A model generated the notes under the pieces. It saw nothing but the letters and a program-made list of their open reading frames with translations. It was not told the DNA's origin and did no database searches. A stretch of DNA of 64,000 bases, from NCBI GenBank assembly GCA_029936315.1, contig JAPYTD010000019.1:1-64000 (forward strand). The letters are read 5' to 3'. A program made the translations under genes and the position numbers. Shown in pieces: positions 27,284-35,786 of the stretch; position 1 is the stretch's first letter; each line of letters starts with the position of its first letter. Source of the DNA: Planctomycetota bacterium (GTDB lineage: Bacteria; Planctomycetota; UBA1135; UBA2386).

Positions 27284-28471
27284 TTAGCGACTACGGAATT
27301 CCAAACGGCTCGGTCGGGGCTTGCCCGTGACCAGAAACCCGGGGACCGGGTCTCGGCCCACACCAAACACCCACTGGCGCCGCCTTGCTGACCTGCCCGG
27401 CAGCCGGCTCGCCGTCGCAGCCAACGGCGCAGTCAACGCTGGAGCCTCAAGGTGCTCGCCCGACAAGAATGTGCAGCCGAACCGCAGCAATAGCGGGCCG
27501 CGCACATCGGCACGCACAGCTACGTGCAACTCCCCGCCCACCAGAATGCCGGCATCACACGCCAACGTCCCGCCCGCGCCGGGCAAGCCGAGGTAGACAT
27601 TTCCCGAGCCTTCGACTTGCCCCGCAAACGCAGCCCCCCGGTGCAGGCGGTCACCGGTGGTCCAGCCGCCACTGCCATCGATATCCGCAAAGACAACGCC
27701 CGCATCCGCCGTGTCGGTGGCCAAGAGCAAACGGCCTCGGCCGCGCACGTGCAGGGAACGCAGGAGGTGCAGGTTGCCCTCGATGATCACGACCAGGTCC
27801 TTCGCCAAGTTGAGGGTCAGGGCGTGCTCACGATCTTCGAGCCACAGATTGCCCGGCACGATGAGCAACCCACCACTCTGATACTTCGCCAGATCTACCC
27901 TGTTTGACGACCAAACATAGTCTGGCCGATCCGAACCACTGGCCAGGTGCCGCAGGGCAATCTCGGGGTCCCGCCGAAAGCCAAGCGACTCGGTTACGCG
28001 CGGCGCGCTCGCGATCGCCGACAAGTCCAACTCGGGCCAGTTGTCTGGCGCCTCGCACAGTTTGCCACCGATCTCCGCCAATGTCGCCGCGTCAGTCGCG
28101 GCCCGGGCATGCGAAAAGACACTGGGCGCCCCCCCCGGCAACTGCCTACTAGCCAGTACGGTCTCTCCGCTCGCCCCAGTCACATAGACCGTGCACAGAT
28201 CCCGTTGCCAGGCGACCCCGACGTGCACACCGGCAACCTGCAACTGGCCACCCTTATCACCCGCCGCCACCTGTTCTATCAACGCAGTCTCGGCGGCGAT
28301 CTGGGCACGCACGACTTCCAGTTGGCGATTGATGTCGCGAGCACGGTGCGCAACGTCAGCCTGCTCAAGAACACTGACGACAAGAAACGTAACTGCCGCG
28401 ATGGCGATCATCGTGGTTGGCGAAAGCGCGCGCACCGCGCAAGCGACAAACGAAGGGCGCTTGGCGTTCAT
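27284..28471 (-). CDS. Uncharacterized membrane-anchored protein (N-terminal TM, beta-rich C-terminus)
   Basis: TM ALSPTTMIAIAAVTFLVVSVL followed by coiled region; C-terminal GNLWLEDREHALTLNLAKDLVVIIEGNLHLL...; 4-bp overlap with upstream ORF. Confidence 0.65.
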   Translation of the reverse strand: MNAKRPSFVACAVRALSPTTMIAIAAVTFLVVSVLEQADVAHRARDINRQLEVVRAQIAAETALIEQVAAGDKGGQLQVAGVHVGVAWQRDLCTVYVTGASGETVLASRQLPGGAPSVFSHARAATDAATLAEIGGKLCEAPDNWPELDLSAIASAPRVTESLGFRRDPEIALRHLASGSDRPDYVWSSNRVDLAKYQSGGLLIVPGNLWLEDREHALTLNLAKDLVVIIEGNLHLLRSLHVRGRGRLLLATDTADAGVVFADIDGSGGWTTGDRLHRGAAFAGQVEGSGNVYLGLPGAGGTLACDAGILVGGELHVAVRADVRGPLLLRFGCTFLSGEHLEAPALTAPLAATASRLPGRSARRRQWVFGVGRDPVPGFLVTGKPRPSRLEFRSR

Positions 28472-28797
28472 CGAGCGTTCATCGAAAGCACGTTGCGATT
28501 TGCACCACTGCCATGGGTTGCAAAGGTCAGGTAGAGCGCATCGCCAATCGCAGCGCAGCGAAGCTGCATGCCCGGGAAGAGCACAGCAGCCGCTTCGAGT
28601 TGGCCTTTGTCCGGCCGAAGACCGAGTTCACAAGCGCGGTGCAACTCATGAACCGCATGCACTTGGCACTGGCGTCGCGCCAGCACCTCCCGCGTCTCGC
28701 CGACGCGCACATGCAACCACGTTGCCAAGCCACCCATGACGGCAAGAGCCGACAAGGTCGCCGACCGGTACAGCAGACGTTCGCATGAGATCTTCAC
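28468..28797 (-). CDS. Small uncharacterized membrane protein
   Basis: Single TM near the N-terminus (SATLSALAVMGGLATWLHV); 4-bp overlaps with both neighbours. Confidence 0.6.
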   Translation of the reverse strand: MKISCERLLYRSATLSALAVMGGLATWLHVRVGETREVLARRQCQVHAVHELHRACELGLRPDKGQLEAAAVLFPGMQLRCAAIGDALYLTFATHGSGANRNVLSMNAR

Positions 28798-29279
28798 GCG
28801 AGCTCATCCTCGTCGTCCGCATCGAGGTCGAACATGTCTCTGTCAACGTTCACTCCACTAGGTGGATTGTGATTCAGCCACTCGAGCAAGCCGTTGCATT
28901 CCTGGACAAGGCGCGCCATCGGCTCCCCCGGCCGGCGAGCAACTCGGAAGCCGACATCACCAGCTCGAATGCGCTGCATCGCGACGCGAACTTGCTGCTC
29001 CGGTGCTCGGAATCTTCGCGTCATGTTGCAAACCTCGACGAGCAACACGATGAGAAGACTGGCGACGAAGGCAACGACCGAAATTGCCAACGTAGAGAGA
29101 CTCGACAACGATCCCGATTCGAGATCGTGCAATTGGCTCACGCACTGATGCGCAAACACTGTCGCAGCGCCGCACATTGCGACAATTGCTGCGATCCGCA
29201 CCGCCAGAAATCGCGACAGCCATTGCGCTGTCGAAGGGTTGTCATAGTGCGTGGAGGGCTTCGTAGCAGAGTTCAACAC
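28794..29279 (-). CDS. Two-TM protein with HAMP-like domain
   Basis: Two TM segments, then RRFRAPEQQVRVAMQRIRAGDVGFRVARRPGEPMARL (HAMP-like). Confidence 0.65.
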   Translation of the reverse strand: MLNSATKPSTHYDNPSTAQWLSRFLAVRIAAIVAMCGAATVFAHQCVSQLHDLESGSLSSLSTLAISVVAFVASLLIVLLVEVCNMTRRFRAPEQQVRVAMQRIRAGDVGFRVARRPGEPMARLVQECNGLLEWLNHNPPSGVNVDRDMFDLDADDEDELA

Positions 29280-29463
29280 TGATCAATCGGTGGTCAGACA
29301 GGATTACCTCACCATTGGGGTCCCTGGCATATGCATCGGCTAAACCCGCATTTTGCATGCGTTCAAGGACGCAAATCGTCCCGGACTTGGACGCAAGGTC
29401 AGCGCCTTGAACGGCCGATGGAGCGTGCGAACGAGCCAAAACTCGCCGGACATCAATAAGCAC

Positions 29464-30345
29464 ATGGTCGAGCAATCCAATGAGCCGCAAGAGAGCGGCA
29501 AACGAGCAACGATCTTCGCGGTGACGTCTGGGAAGGGTGGCGTTGGCAAAACGTCGTTGGCGGTCAACCTTGCATGCGAATTCAGTAGACGCGGTTACCG
29601 CACGATCATCATTGATACCGACCTTGGCTTGGCCAACGCGCACATTCTCGCTGGCATCAAGCCTGAGAAGACGTTGTCGGACTACATCAGTGGCAATGCG
29701 GAACTCGCCGACATCATTGTCGACGGCCCGTGCCAAGTGAAGTTCGTCAGCGGCGGCAGTGGCGTCAAAGACATGGCCAACCTCGATGACAATGGCCGCG
29801 CCCAAATCTGCGTTGCAATCGAGGACCTGGCAAAGTTCTGCGACGTCATCCTGCTCGACACCGGTGCCGGTGTTTCGAAGGGCGTGACCGACTTCGTCGG
29901 CTTGGCAGATCAGGTCGTGCTCGTAACGACAAGCAACTTCGCAGCCATCGCCGATGCCTACGGCATCGTCAAGGTGATGGTGCAGGATGGTTTTGACAAG
30001 CCCATCCACGCCGTCGTCAACCGAGTCCGATCGCCCGAAGAAGCTGAGCAAGTTTTCCTCAAACTGAAGGGCTGCACGGAACGATTTTTGGGGTTTGACC
30101 TCAACTGGCTCGGACTGCTGCCGGAAGATAGCTCCGTTGAGGGTGCCGTTTTGAAGCGTGCACCATTCAGCGAAGTCTTCCCGGGCAGTGTGGCATCACG
30201 CTACCTCGCAAAGCTGGTCTCAGGTCTCGAACGATACGTCGGGACACCGAAGCCAGTGCCGCAAGCTGCCAAGGATGACGGTGGATCTAGGGTGGCAGTT
30301 TGCACGAGCGAACTGCAATTGGGACCAACAGGGAAAAAGGATTGA
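29464..30345 (+). CDS. MinD/ParA-family P-loop ATPase (FlhG/FleN-like)
   Basis: FAVTSGKGGVGKTSLAVNLA deviant Walker A; IIDTDLGLANAHILAGIKPEKTLSDYISG; DVILLDTGAG. Confidence 0.9.
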   Translation: MVEQSNEPQESGKRATIFAVTSGKGGVGKTSLAVNLACEFSRRGYRTIIIDTDLGLANAHILAGIKPEKTLSDYISGNAELADIIVDGPCQVKFVSGGSGVKDMANLDDNGRAQICVAIEDLAKFCDVILLDTGAGVSKGVTDFVGLADQVVLVTTSNFAAIADAYGIVKVMVQDGFDKPIHAVVNRVRSPEEAEQVFLKLKGCTERFLGFDLNWLGLLPEDSSVEGAVLKRAPFSEVFPGSVASRYLAKLVSGLERYVGTPKPVPQAAKDDGGSRVAVCTSELQLGPTGKKD

Positions 30346-30348
30346 AGG

Positions 30349-30777
30349 ATGACCCGCACTACGAAGCAAGACGCTACGGCAAGCATGGATCAGGCGACGG
30401 GCAAGCTCGCAGCCAACGAAGAACAGTTCGGCCGGCAGGCCAACAAGGGTATTCTCGCCGACAAGGTCGCCGAAGAACTCAACGTGCCGCGGCGTACCGC
30501 AGCACGCGTTCTTGACGCGGTGCTAGATGCGGTCAGTGAATTGCTACAATGCCGCGGCAAAGTCGCGGTCAAGGGCTTCGGCACTTTCGAGCGCAGGATC
30601 CGCAAGGGCCGTGCCTACAAGCACCCCCTGACCGGTGAGAGCATTGAAGTCGCCAACAAGGAGACCATTGTCTTCAAGCCGAGCGACCAACTGGTCGCCG
30701 AGACGAAGTCCAACGCCGTCCCGAAGGCCAAAAAGCCAACTGGGACCCCTACCGACGACATCCTGTTCAAGGGTTAA
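30349..30777 (+). CDS. HU/IHF-family DNA-binding protein
   Basis: VAEELNVPRRTAARVLDAVLDAVSELLQCRGKVAVKGFGTFERRIRKGRAYKHPLTGE. Confidence 0.9.
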   Translation: MTRTTKQDATASMDQATGKLAANEEQFGRQANKGILADKVAEELNVPRRTAARVLDAVLDAVSELLQCRGKVAVKGFGTFERRIRKGRAYKHPLTGESIEVANKETIVFKPSDQLVAETKSNAVPKAKKPTGTPTDDILFKG

Positions 30778-30886
30778 TCGGAAAGCAACCGAATCATGTG
30801 ACCGGGAGGCAGGCCAATCGCCAGCCTCCCAGTTTCGTACCTTGAGAAGGTTCTCGGCGACACGCAACCGAGCTATCGTTTCGAAC

Positions 30887-31774
30887 GTGACCGCGTCCGA
30901 CGAATACCAAGCCGCCTGCGTCCAGTTCGATGTCGCCGCAGGTGACGTCGCCGCCAACGTTGTGTCGATGCGAAGTGGCATCGAAGAAGCGGTGGCTGCT
31001 GGCGCCCGCCTGTGCGTGCTACCCGAACTCTGGTCGACTTCGTTCTTGACCGAGTTCGACGACGCGCTGTTTACCGCAGCGCGCGAGGCAGACACGAGCC
31101 TATGTGAACTGTCCCGCGAGCACTCGCTCGTGGTCGTCGGGAGTTCAATCGAAGCCGACGGCGACAAGGTCTACAACACGGCGCGCGTCTACCAGCGCGG
31201 TGAAACCCTGGCGACGTATCGCAAGATTCACCTGTTCTCGCCGAACATCGAACACCGCCACCACGACTCCGGTGACCAACCGTGTGTCGTCGACACCGAG
31301 CGCGGTCGACTAGGCGTGCTGATCTGCTACGACATCCGCTTTCCAGAGTTGTCGCGCCATTGCTTCTACGAAGGCGCCGAGGTCCTGGTCGTGCCTGGGC
31401 AGTGGCCGGAAGCACGCAGCCAACACTGGCGCACGCTGCTACGTGCTCGCGCCATCGAAAACGAGCTGTTCGTCATCGGCTGTAACCGCACCGGCCAAGA
31501 AGCGTCATTGCGCACCGGCGAGGCGGTTTCGTTCCCGGGCGACGGACGCATCATCGATCCAACGGGTGAGATCCTGGTCACCGGCAACGGCGATGCTGGT
31601 GCCGTGACGGCGCTCATCGAACTGCGCAAAGTTCGCACCATGCGGCGCATCTTGCCGGTCGCCGCCGATCTGCGACCGGAGGTCTACCGGCAGCTGCTCG
31701 ATTCTGTGCACGACAAGATTGTTGCTGGCACACGTAGCGCGCAGAAGCGCGAATCAGTCGACGAACGCACGTAG
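30887..31774 (+). CDS. Carbon-nitrogen hydrolase (nitrilase superfamily, omega-amidase-like)
   Basis: ARLCVLPELWST (Glu), TYRKIHLFSP (Lys), GVLICYDIRFPEL (Cys). GTG start inferred. Confidence 0.88.
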   Translation: MTASDEYQAACVQFDVAAGDVAANVVSMRSGIEEAVAAGARLCVLPELWSTSFLTEFDDALFTAAREADTSLCELSREHSLVVVGSSIEADGDKVYNTARVYQRGETLATYRKIHLFSPNIEHRHHDSGDQPCVVDTERGRLGVLICYDIRFPELSRHCFYEGAEVLVVPGQWPEARSQHWRTLLRARAIENELFVIGCNRTGQEASLRTGEAVSFPGDGRIIDPTGEILVTGNGDAGAVTALIELRKVRTMRRILPVAADLRPEVYRQLLDSVHDKIVAGTRSAQKRESVDERT

Positions 31775-32959
31775 GCGGCTGAGCTTGCCCGGCCGCTTGA
31801 TGCGACCGAGAGCCGCGTTCTGTAGTTGCCGCACGCGCTCTGCTGTGATGCCCAGGTCGTCGGCGATTTCGCCGAGCGTCTCAGGTTCCCCGCCATGCAA
31901 ACCGAACCGTCGCGACAAGATGCGCCGCTCACGTTGCGGCAGATCCGCCATGACATCGTCGAGGACCTCGCGCAGATCACCGGCAGGAATCGCTTCGTGC
32001 ACCGGAACCTGATCTTCGTCCGGTAGCAATTGGCCGAGCGTCGCACCATCTTCACCACCGACCGATGCGTCCAAACTGACGGCGTAGCGGCGCGTAGCGA
32101 GAACCCAGGCAATCTTCGATTCGGACACGCCAATGCGGGTCGCAATCTCGGCATGGCTGGGTTCGCGCCCTTCACGGCGACCAGCTTCTTGCGCACGACG
32201 AATCTTGCCGAGGATCTTCTGCACCCAGATCGGCACGCGAACCGTGCGCGAACTGTTGTAGAGCATCTTCAAGACTGCCTGATGCACCCAGTACTGCCCG
32301 TAGGTCCGGAAGCGAACTTCGCGGCGCCAATCAAAGCCATCGATGGCCTGGAACAGCGACGCGTTGCCTTCCTGCACCAGGTCTTGCGCATCGACACCAA
32401 GGTTGCGGTAGCGATTGACGGTGCTCAACACGATGTAGAGAGCGCCCTCGACGTAGAGGTTTCGCAGCTCTTCAAACTGCAGCACCATCTTCAGCACCCA
32501 AAGGCGATCGAGTTCCTTCACGTTTGCTTGCGACATGATCGCAGTCTTGATGCGATTGGCCGGCTGCTTGAGCAGGTCCGCGATGGTTGCCTTCTCGATC
32601 CCGTAGCGGGACATGGTCCACGACAGCAAGCCGTGCAGGAACTCGTGGCGCCGCGCCATGCGGAACTCTTCCTCACGGTCCATTTGCGGCATGCGCTTCA
32701 AATCGGCCGAATAGAGGGCGTCACGAATGTCAGGCACGTCCGGCATACCTGACAGCTTGACAGCCTCGGTGCGCTGTTGGCGGAAGGACTCGAGGTCGAG
32801 AGTTGCCTGCGCCTTGGCGAACACCTTGGCGAGCTTCTTGATGTTCGAACCGAAAGCATCGGTATCGACATCGAGGAACTCGTCGAGTTCGACCAGCGCA
32901 ACAAGCTGTTGCGGTCGCAGCTTCGGAAGCGAACGACGGAGGATCTTTGCTAGCACCAT
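31754..32959 (-). CDS. Sigma-70 family RNA polymerase sigma factor (group 1/2-like, divergent)
   Basis: Region 2: DAQDLVQEGNASLFQAIDGFDWRREVRFRTYGQYWVHQAVLKML; region 3: EPSHAEIATRIGVSESKI; region 4: LPQRERRILSRRFGLHGGEPETLGEIADDLGITAERVRQLQNAAL. Confidence 0.92.
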   Translation of the reverse strand: MVLAKILRRSLPKLRPQQLVALVELDEFLDVDTDAFGSNIKKLAKVFAKAQATLDLESFRQQRTEAVKLSGMPDVPDIRDALYSADLKRMPQMDREEEFRMARRHEFLHGLLSWTMSRYGIEKATIADLLKQPANRIKTAIMSQANVKELDRLWVLKMVLQFEELRNLYVEGALYIVLSTVNRYRNLGVDAQDLVQEGNASLFQAIDGFDWRREVRFRTYGQYWVHQAVLKMLYNSSRTVRVPIWVQKILGKIRRAQEAGRREGREPSHAEIATRIGVSESKIAWVLATRRYAVSLDASVGGEDGATLGQLLPDEDQVPVHEAIPAGDLREVLDDVMADLPQRERRILSRRFGLHGGEPETLGEIADDLGITAERVRQLQNAALGRIKRPGKLSRLRAFVD

Positions 32960-33025
32960 GGTTGTTTCACCAGTAGGGGTCGCAGGTGATACGACTCAAT
33001 CAGGCAATCGGAACTTCAACTGACT

Positions 33026-33048
33026 ACGTAAGTCGCACGCACTTACGT
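33026..33048. promoter_or_regulatory. Perfect inverted repeat ACGTAAGT-N7-ACTTACGT upstream of the sigma factor gene
   Basis: Direct sequence reading: ACGTAAGT CGCACGC ACTTACGT, about 67 bp upstream of the sigma factor start codon. Confidence 0.6.
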
Positions 33049-33227
33049 CCAAAACAGAACAACAAGCGTGCCTGTTCCCGGGGTTTTCAGGCGCAAACAC
33101 CCCCTTGTGCGCACGCATCGCCCGCCAACGCCCACACTTGGGAGGCTGAGTCTGATCCTTGGCCCGCGAAGTTGCCGGCCCGCGTCCTAGTTTGGGACAG
33201 CTCTAAAAGTGCCACAATTGCACACAA

Positions 33228-33265
33228 CTGCCATCTGGTCTGCCATCTGGACCTGCCATCTGGAC
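33228..33265. repeat. Short tandem repeat, about 3 copies of a 12-13 bp unit (CTGCCATCTGGAC)
   Basis: CTGCCATCTGGT-CTGCCATCTGGAC-CTGCCATCTGGAC read directly. Confidence 0.85.
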
Positions 33266-33297
33266 CTGACAGACTGCCCTTACTTCCTGACTGCGCC

Positions 33298-34251
33298 TTA
33301 CTTCTTGCGCATCATCAGCAGAAGGATCACCAGCAAGAAGGCACCACCACCGATTATCATGCCGAGTGGCAAACCACCTTCGTCCGTCTCGGTCGGCGGC
33401 AAATCACCACCACCGGTTGGCTCCGTGACTTCGCTGTTGTTGGTGCTGACGTTGTTGGGAACCGGGACCACGGCCGGCGTGCCACCCATGGCATCTGGAC
33501 CCTTCGGCTGGTTGGCGTCGTTGGTCGCGCCCTTTGGCTCGGTCGTCGTGCTGATAACTGGACTTGGCTCGGTCGGCTGCGGCGCGCTGCGGCCGGCAAC
33601 CGGCGGATCAATGTACTGACCAACTTCGATCTTGGTCGTCACGCGTTCTATGAAGCGACCGACGACTTGCGCCGATGTGCCATCGAAGATGTCGAACTGA
33701 AGGTCGAGCGCAACGGGTTGCTTGCTGCCGAGCTTGGCGTCGGTGCCCATCGTCACCGGCACTCTCAACACGGCCGTATTCTCATAGACGGGTCGTCCGA
33801 GGTAGCCCTTGGCCAGGACACCAAGTTGCGCCGGATGCGGAACCATGTCGCCGAGCGCGACCGAACCCCGCGGATTGCGCGCAATCATCGTCATCTGCAG
33901 AGGCGCGGGCAACACGGCGGCACCCTGAAGGATGGCTGTGATCAGGAGCATGCCTGATTCACCCGGCATAAGCTTCGGCGGGCGGCACGTGGCAACAAAG
34001 CGGCACTGGCCCTTGGAATTGCGACGGATGCTAGCGTTGAGCCGCTCTTCGGGCGTCAGGGTCGCCCACTTACCGCCCTTGCTTTCTTCGCCCCTTTGCT
34101 TGTCAGAGACCTCCTGCCGAGCCTTGCGCAGACCAACACCTGGAGGCTGGGAGCCTCGCGCACCTTCTTGGGCAAACAGGGCGGTGGTAAGGGGCAGGAC
34201 GGCGGTCAGGAAGACCACGAGCGGCGAGAGACGTGAAAAGCGAAAAGTCAT
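33298..34251 (-). CDS. Secreted protein with C-terminal TM anchor, uncharacterized
   Basis: Signal peptide MTFRFSRLSPLVVFLTAVLPLTTALFAQ; Pro/Thr/Asn-rich linker; C-terminal GLPLGMIIGGGAFLLVILLLMMRKK. Confidence 0.7.
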   Translation of the reverse strand: MTFRFSRLSPLVVFLTAVLPLTTALFAQEGARGSQPPGVGLRKARQEVSDKQRGEESKGGKWATLTPEERLNASIRRNSKGQCRFVATCRPPKLMPGESGMLLITAILQGAAVLPAPLQMTMIARNPRGSVALGDMVPHPAQLGVLAKGYLGRPVYENTAVLRVPVTMGTDAKLGSKQPVALDLQFDIFDGTSAQVVGRFIERVTTKIEVGQYIDPPVAGRSAPQPTEPSPVISTTTEPKGATNDANQPKGPDAMGGTPAVVPVPNNVSTNNSEVTEPTGGGDLPPTETDEGGLPLGMIIGGGAFLLVILLLMMRKK

Positions 34252-34401
34252 GCTGGCGTGGCCCGAAGTTCGGGGCGACGAATAGTACAGGGTGGAAGGC
34301 AACCTTAGACGCATAGCCCGGCCAATACTTCCCGGTGCGAGAACCGGTGCGCAGGACCGCCCCTTGATATGGCCCTAGATTGTGGCTAATTACGGCCATT
34401 C

Positions 34402-35463
34402 ATGTCCTCTGCAGCGACCACTACCGAAGCCCAAGTTCTCGACGCACTGCGGGCAGTGCAAGATCCCGACCTCAACAAGGACATCGTAACCCTAGGTTTT
34501 ATCAAGGACTTACGGGTCTGCGCGGGGTCGATCGCGTTCTCGATCGAGCTGACAACCCCAGCCTGCCCGGTGAAGGACCTGATGAAGGCCCAGGCCGAGA
34601 AAGCCGTGCTTGCCCTTCCCGGGGTGCATGAAGTTGCCATTGAAATGACCGCACAGGTCACTTCGAGCCGGCCGGTGCTGGGCGACAAGGGCCTGATCCC
34701 GGGCGTAAAGAACGTCATCGCGGTGTCCTCGGGCAAGGGTGGCGTCGGCAAATCGACCGTCGCCGTCAACCTCGCCTGCGCGCTGTCCAAGACGGGCGCC
34801 AAGGTCGGCATCCTCGACGCCGACGTCTACGGGCCGAACGTGCCACTGATGCTTGGCGTCAAGGGCGAGCCGACCGTCGTCGACAAGCGCATCGTGCCGT
34901 TCGAAGCGCACGGCCTGCAGATCATCTCGATGGGCCTGCTCGTCGCAGAAGACCAGGCGGTCATCTGGCGCGGCCCGATGCTGCACTCAGCGATCCGACA
35001 GTTCTTGTTCGAAGTCGCGTGGGACAACCTCGACTACCTCATCGTCGACCTGCCGCCGGGCACCGGCGACGCGCAATTGTCGCTGAGCCAATCGGCACAC
35101 CTGATGGGCGTCGTCATCGTGACCACGCCACAAGCCGTGTCCGTACTCGACGTCAAGAAGTCCATCCGCATGTTCCAGACAGTGAACGTGCCGATCCTGG
35201 GCGTCATCGAAAACATGTCGTGGTTCACGCCGCCGGGCTCGACCGAGCGCTACTGCCTGTTTGGCGAAGGCGGCGGCAAGATCATCGAAGAACAGTTCGG
35301 TGTGCCACTGCTCGGCCAGATTCCGCTTGAGGTGCAGGTGCGCGAAGGCGGTGACCGCGGCGAGCCAATCGTGATAGCCGCGCCGGAGACCGCAAGCGCG
35401 CAAGCAATCTTCCAACTCGCGGGCCGACTCGCCCAACGTGTCAGTGTGCTCAACGCCGAATAA
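34402..35463 (+). CDS. Mrp/NBP35-family Fe-S carrier ATPase with N-terminal DUF59/MIP18 domain
   Basis: VLDALRAVQDPDLNKDIVTLGFIKDL; VSSGKGGVGKSTVAVNLACAL; DADVYGPNVPLMLGV. Confidence 0.93.
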   Translation: MSSAATTTEAQVLDALRAVQDPDLNKDIVTLGFIKDLRVCAGSIAFSIELTTPACPVKDLMKAQAEKAVLALPGVHEVAIEMTAQVTSSRPVLGDKGLIPGVKNVIAVSSGKGGVGKSTVAVNLACALSKTGAKVGILDADVYGPNVPLMLGVKGEPTVVDKRIVPFEAHGLQIISMGLLVAEDQAVIWRGPMLHSAIRQFLFEVAWDNLDYLIVDLPPGTGDAQLSLSQSAHLMGVVIVTTPQAVSVLDVKKSIRMFQTVNVPILGVIENMSWFTPPGSTERYCLFGEGGGKIIEEQFGVPLLGQIPLEVQVREGGDRGEPIVIAAPETASAQAIFQLAGRLAQRVSVLNAE

Positions 35464-35504
35464 CCTGCTAGACCCGCAACACAGCCAAGCAACACAGAAT
35501 AGAC

Positions 35505-35735
35505 GTGACTATGGACGACCAACAGAAGAGCGACGCTACCAAGTTCACTGCGGAGACCACGATGCTCGAAGCCCTGACGGCCGACCCTTCGCTCGGCATG
35601 GTTCTGATGCGCGACTTCCACCTCGGCGGCTGCACCAACTGCGGTTTTGAGCCGAATGAGTCGATCGCGAACGTTGCCGCCGAAAACGGCATCCCGACAG
35701 AACGCCTGTTGGCGGCCCTGAATCGCCAAGCCTAG
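35505..35735 (+). CDS. DUF1858-like small CxxC protein
   Basis: MLEALTADPSLGMVLMRDFHLGGCTNCGFEPNESIANVAAENGI. Confidence 0.72.
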   Translation: MTMDDQQKSDATKFTAETTMLEALTADPSLGMVLMRDFHLGGCTNCGFEPNESIANVAAENGIPTERLLAALNRQA

Positions 35736-35786
35736 CAGCCCGTTGAAGAGGTGCTTTGCTCGCGTGCGGTGCCTGGCACCGTAGTG

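Noticed and set aside
28126-28140. Poly-C run in the 27284-28471 gene as a phase-variation site
   Set aside because: Only about 7 C; common by chance in this GC-rich sequence and no alternative frame supports switching.
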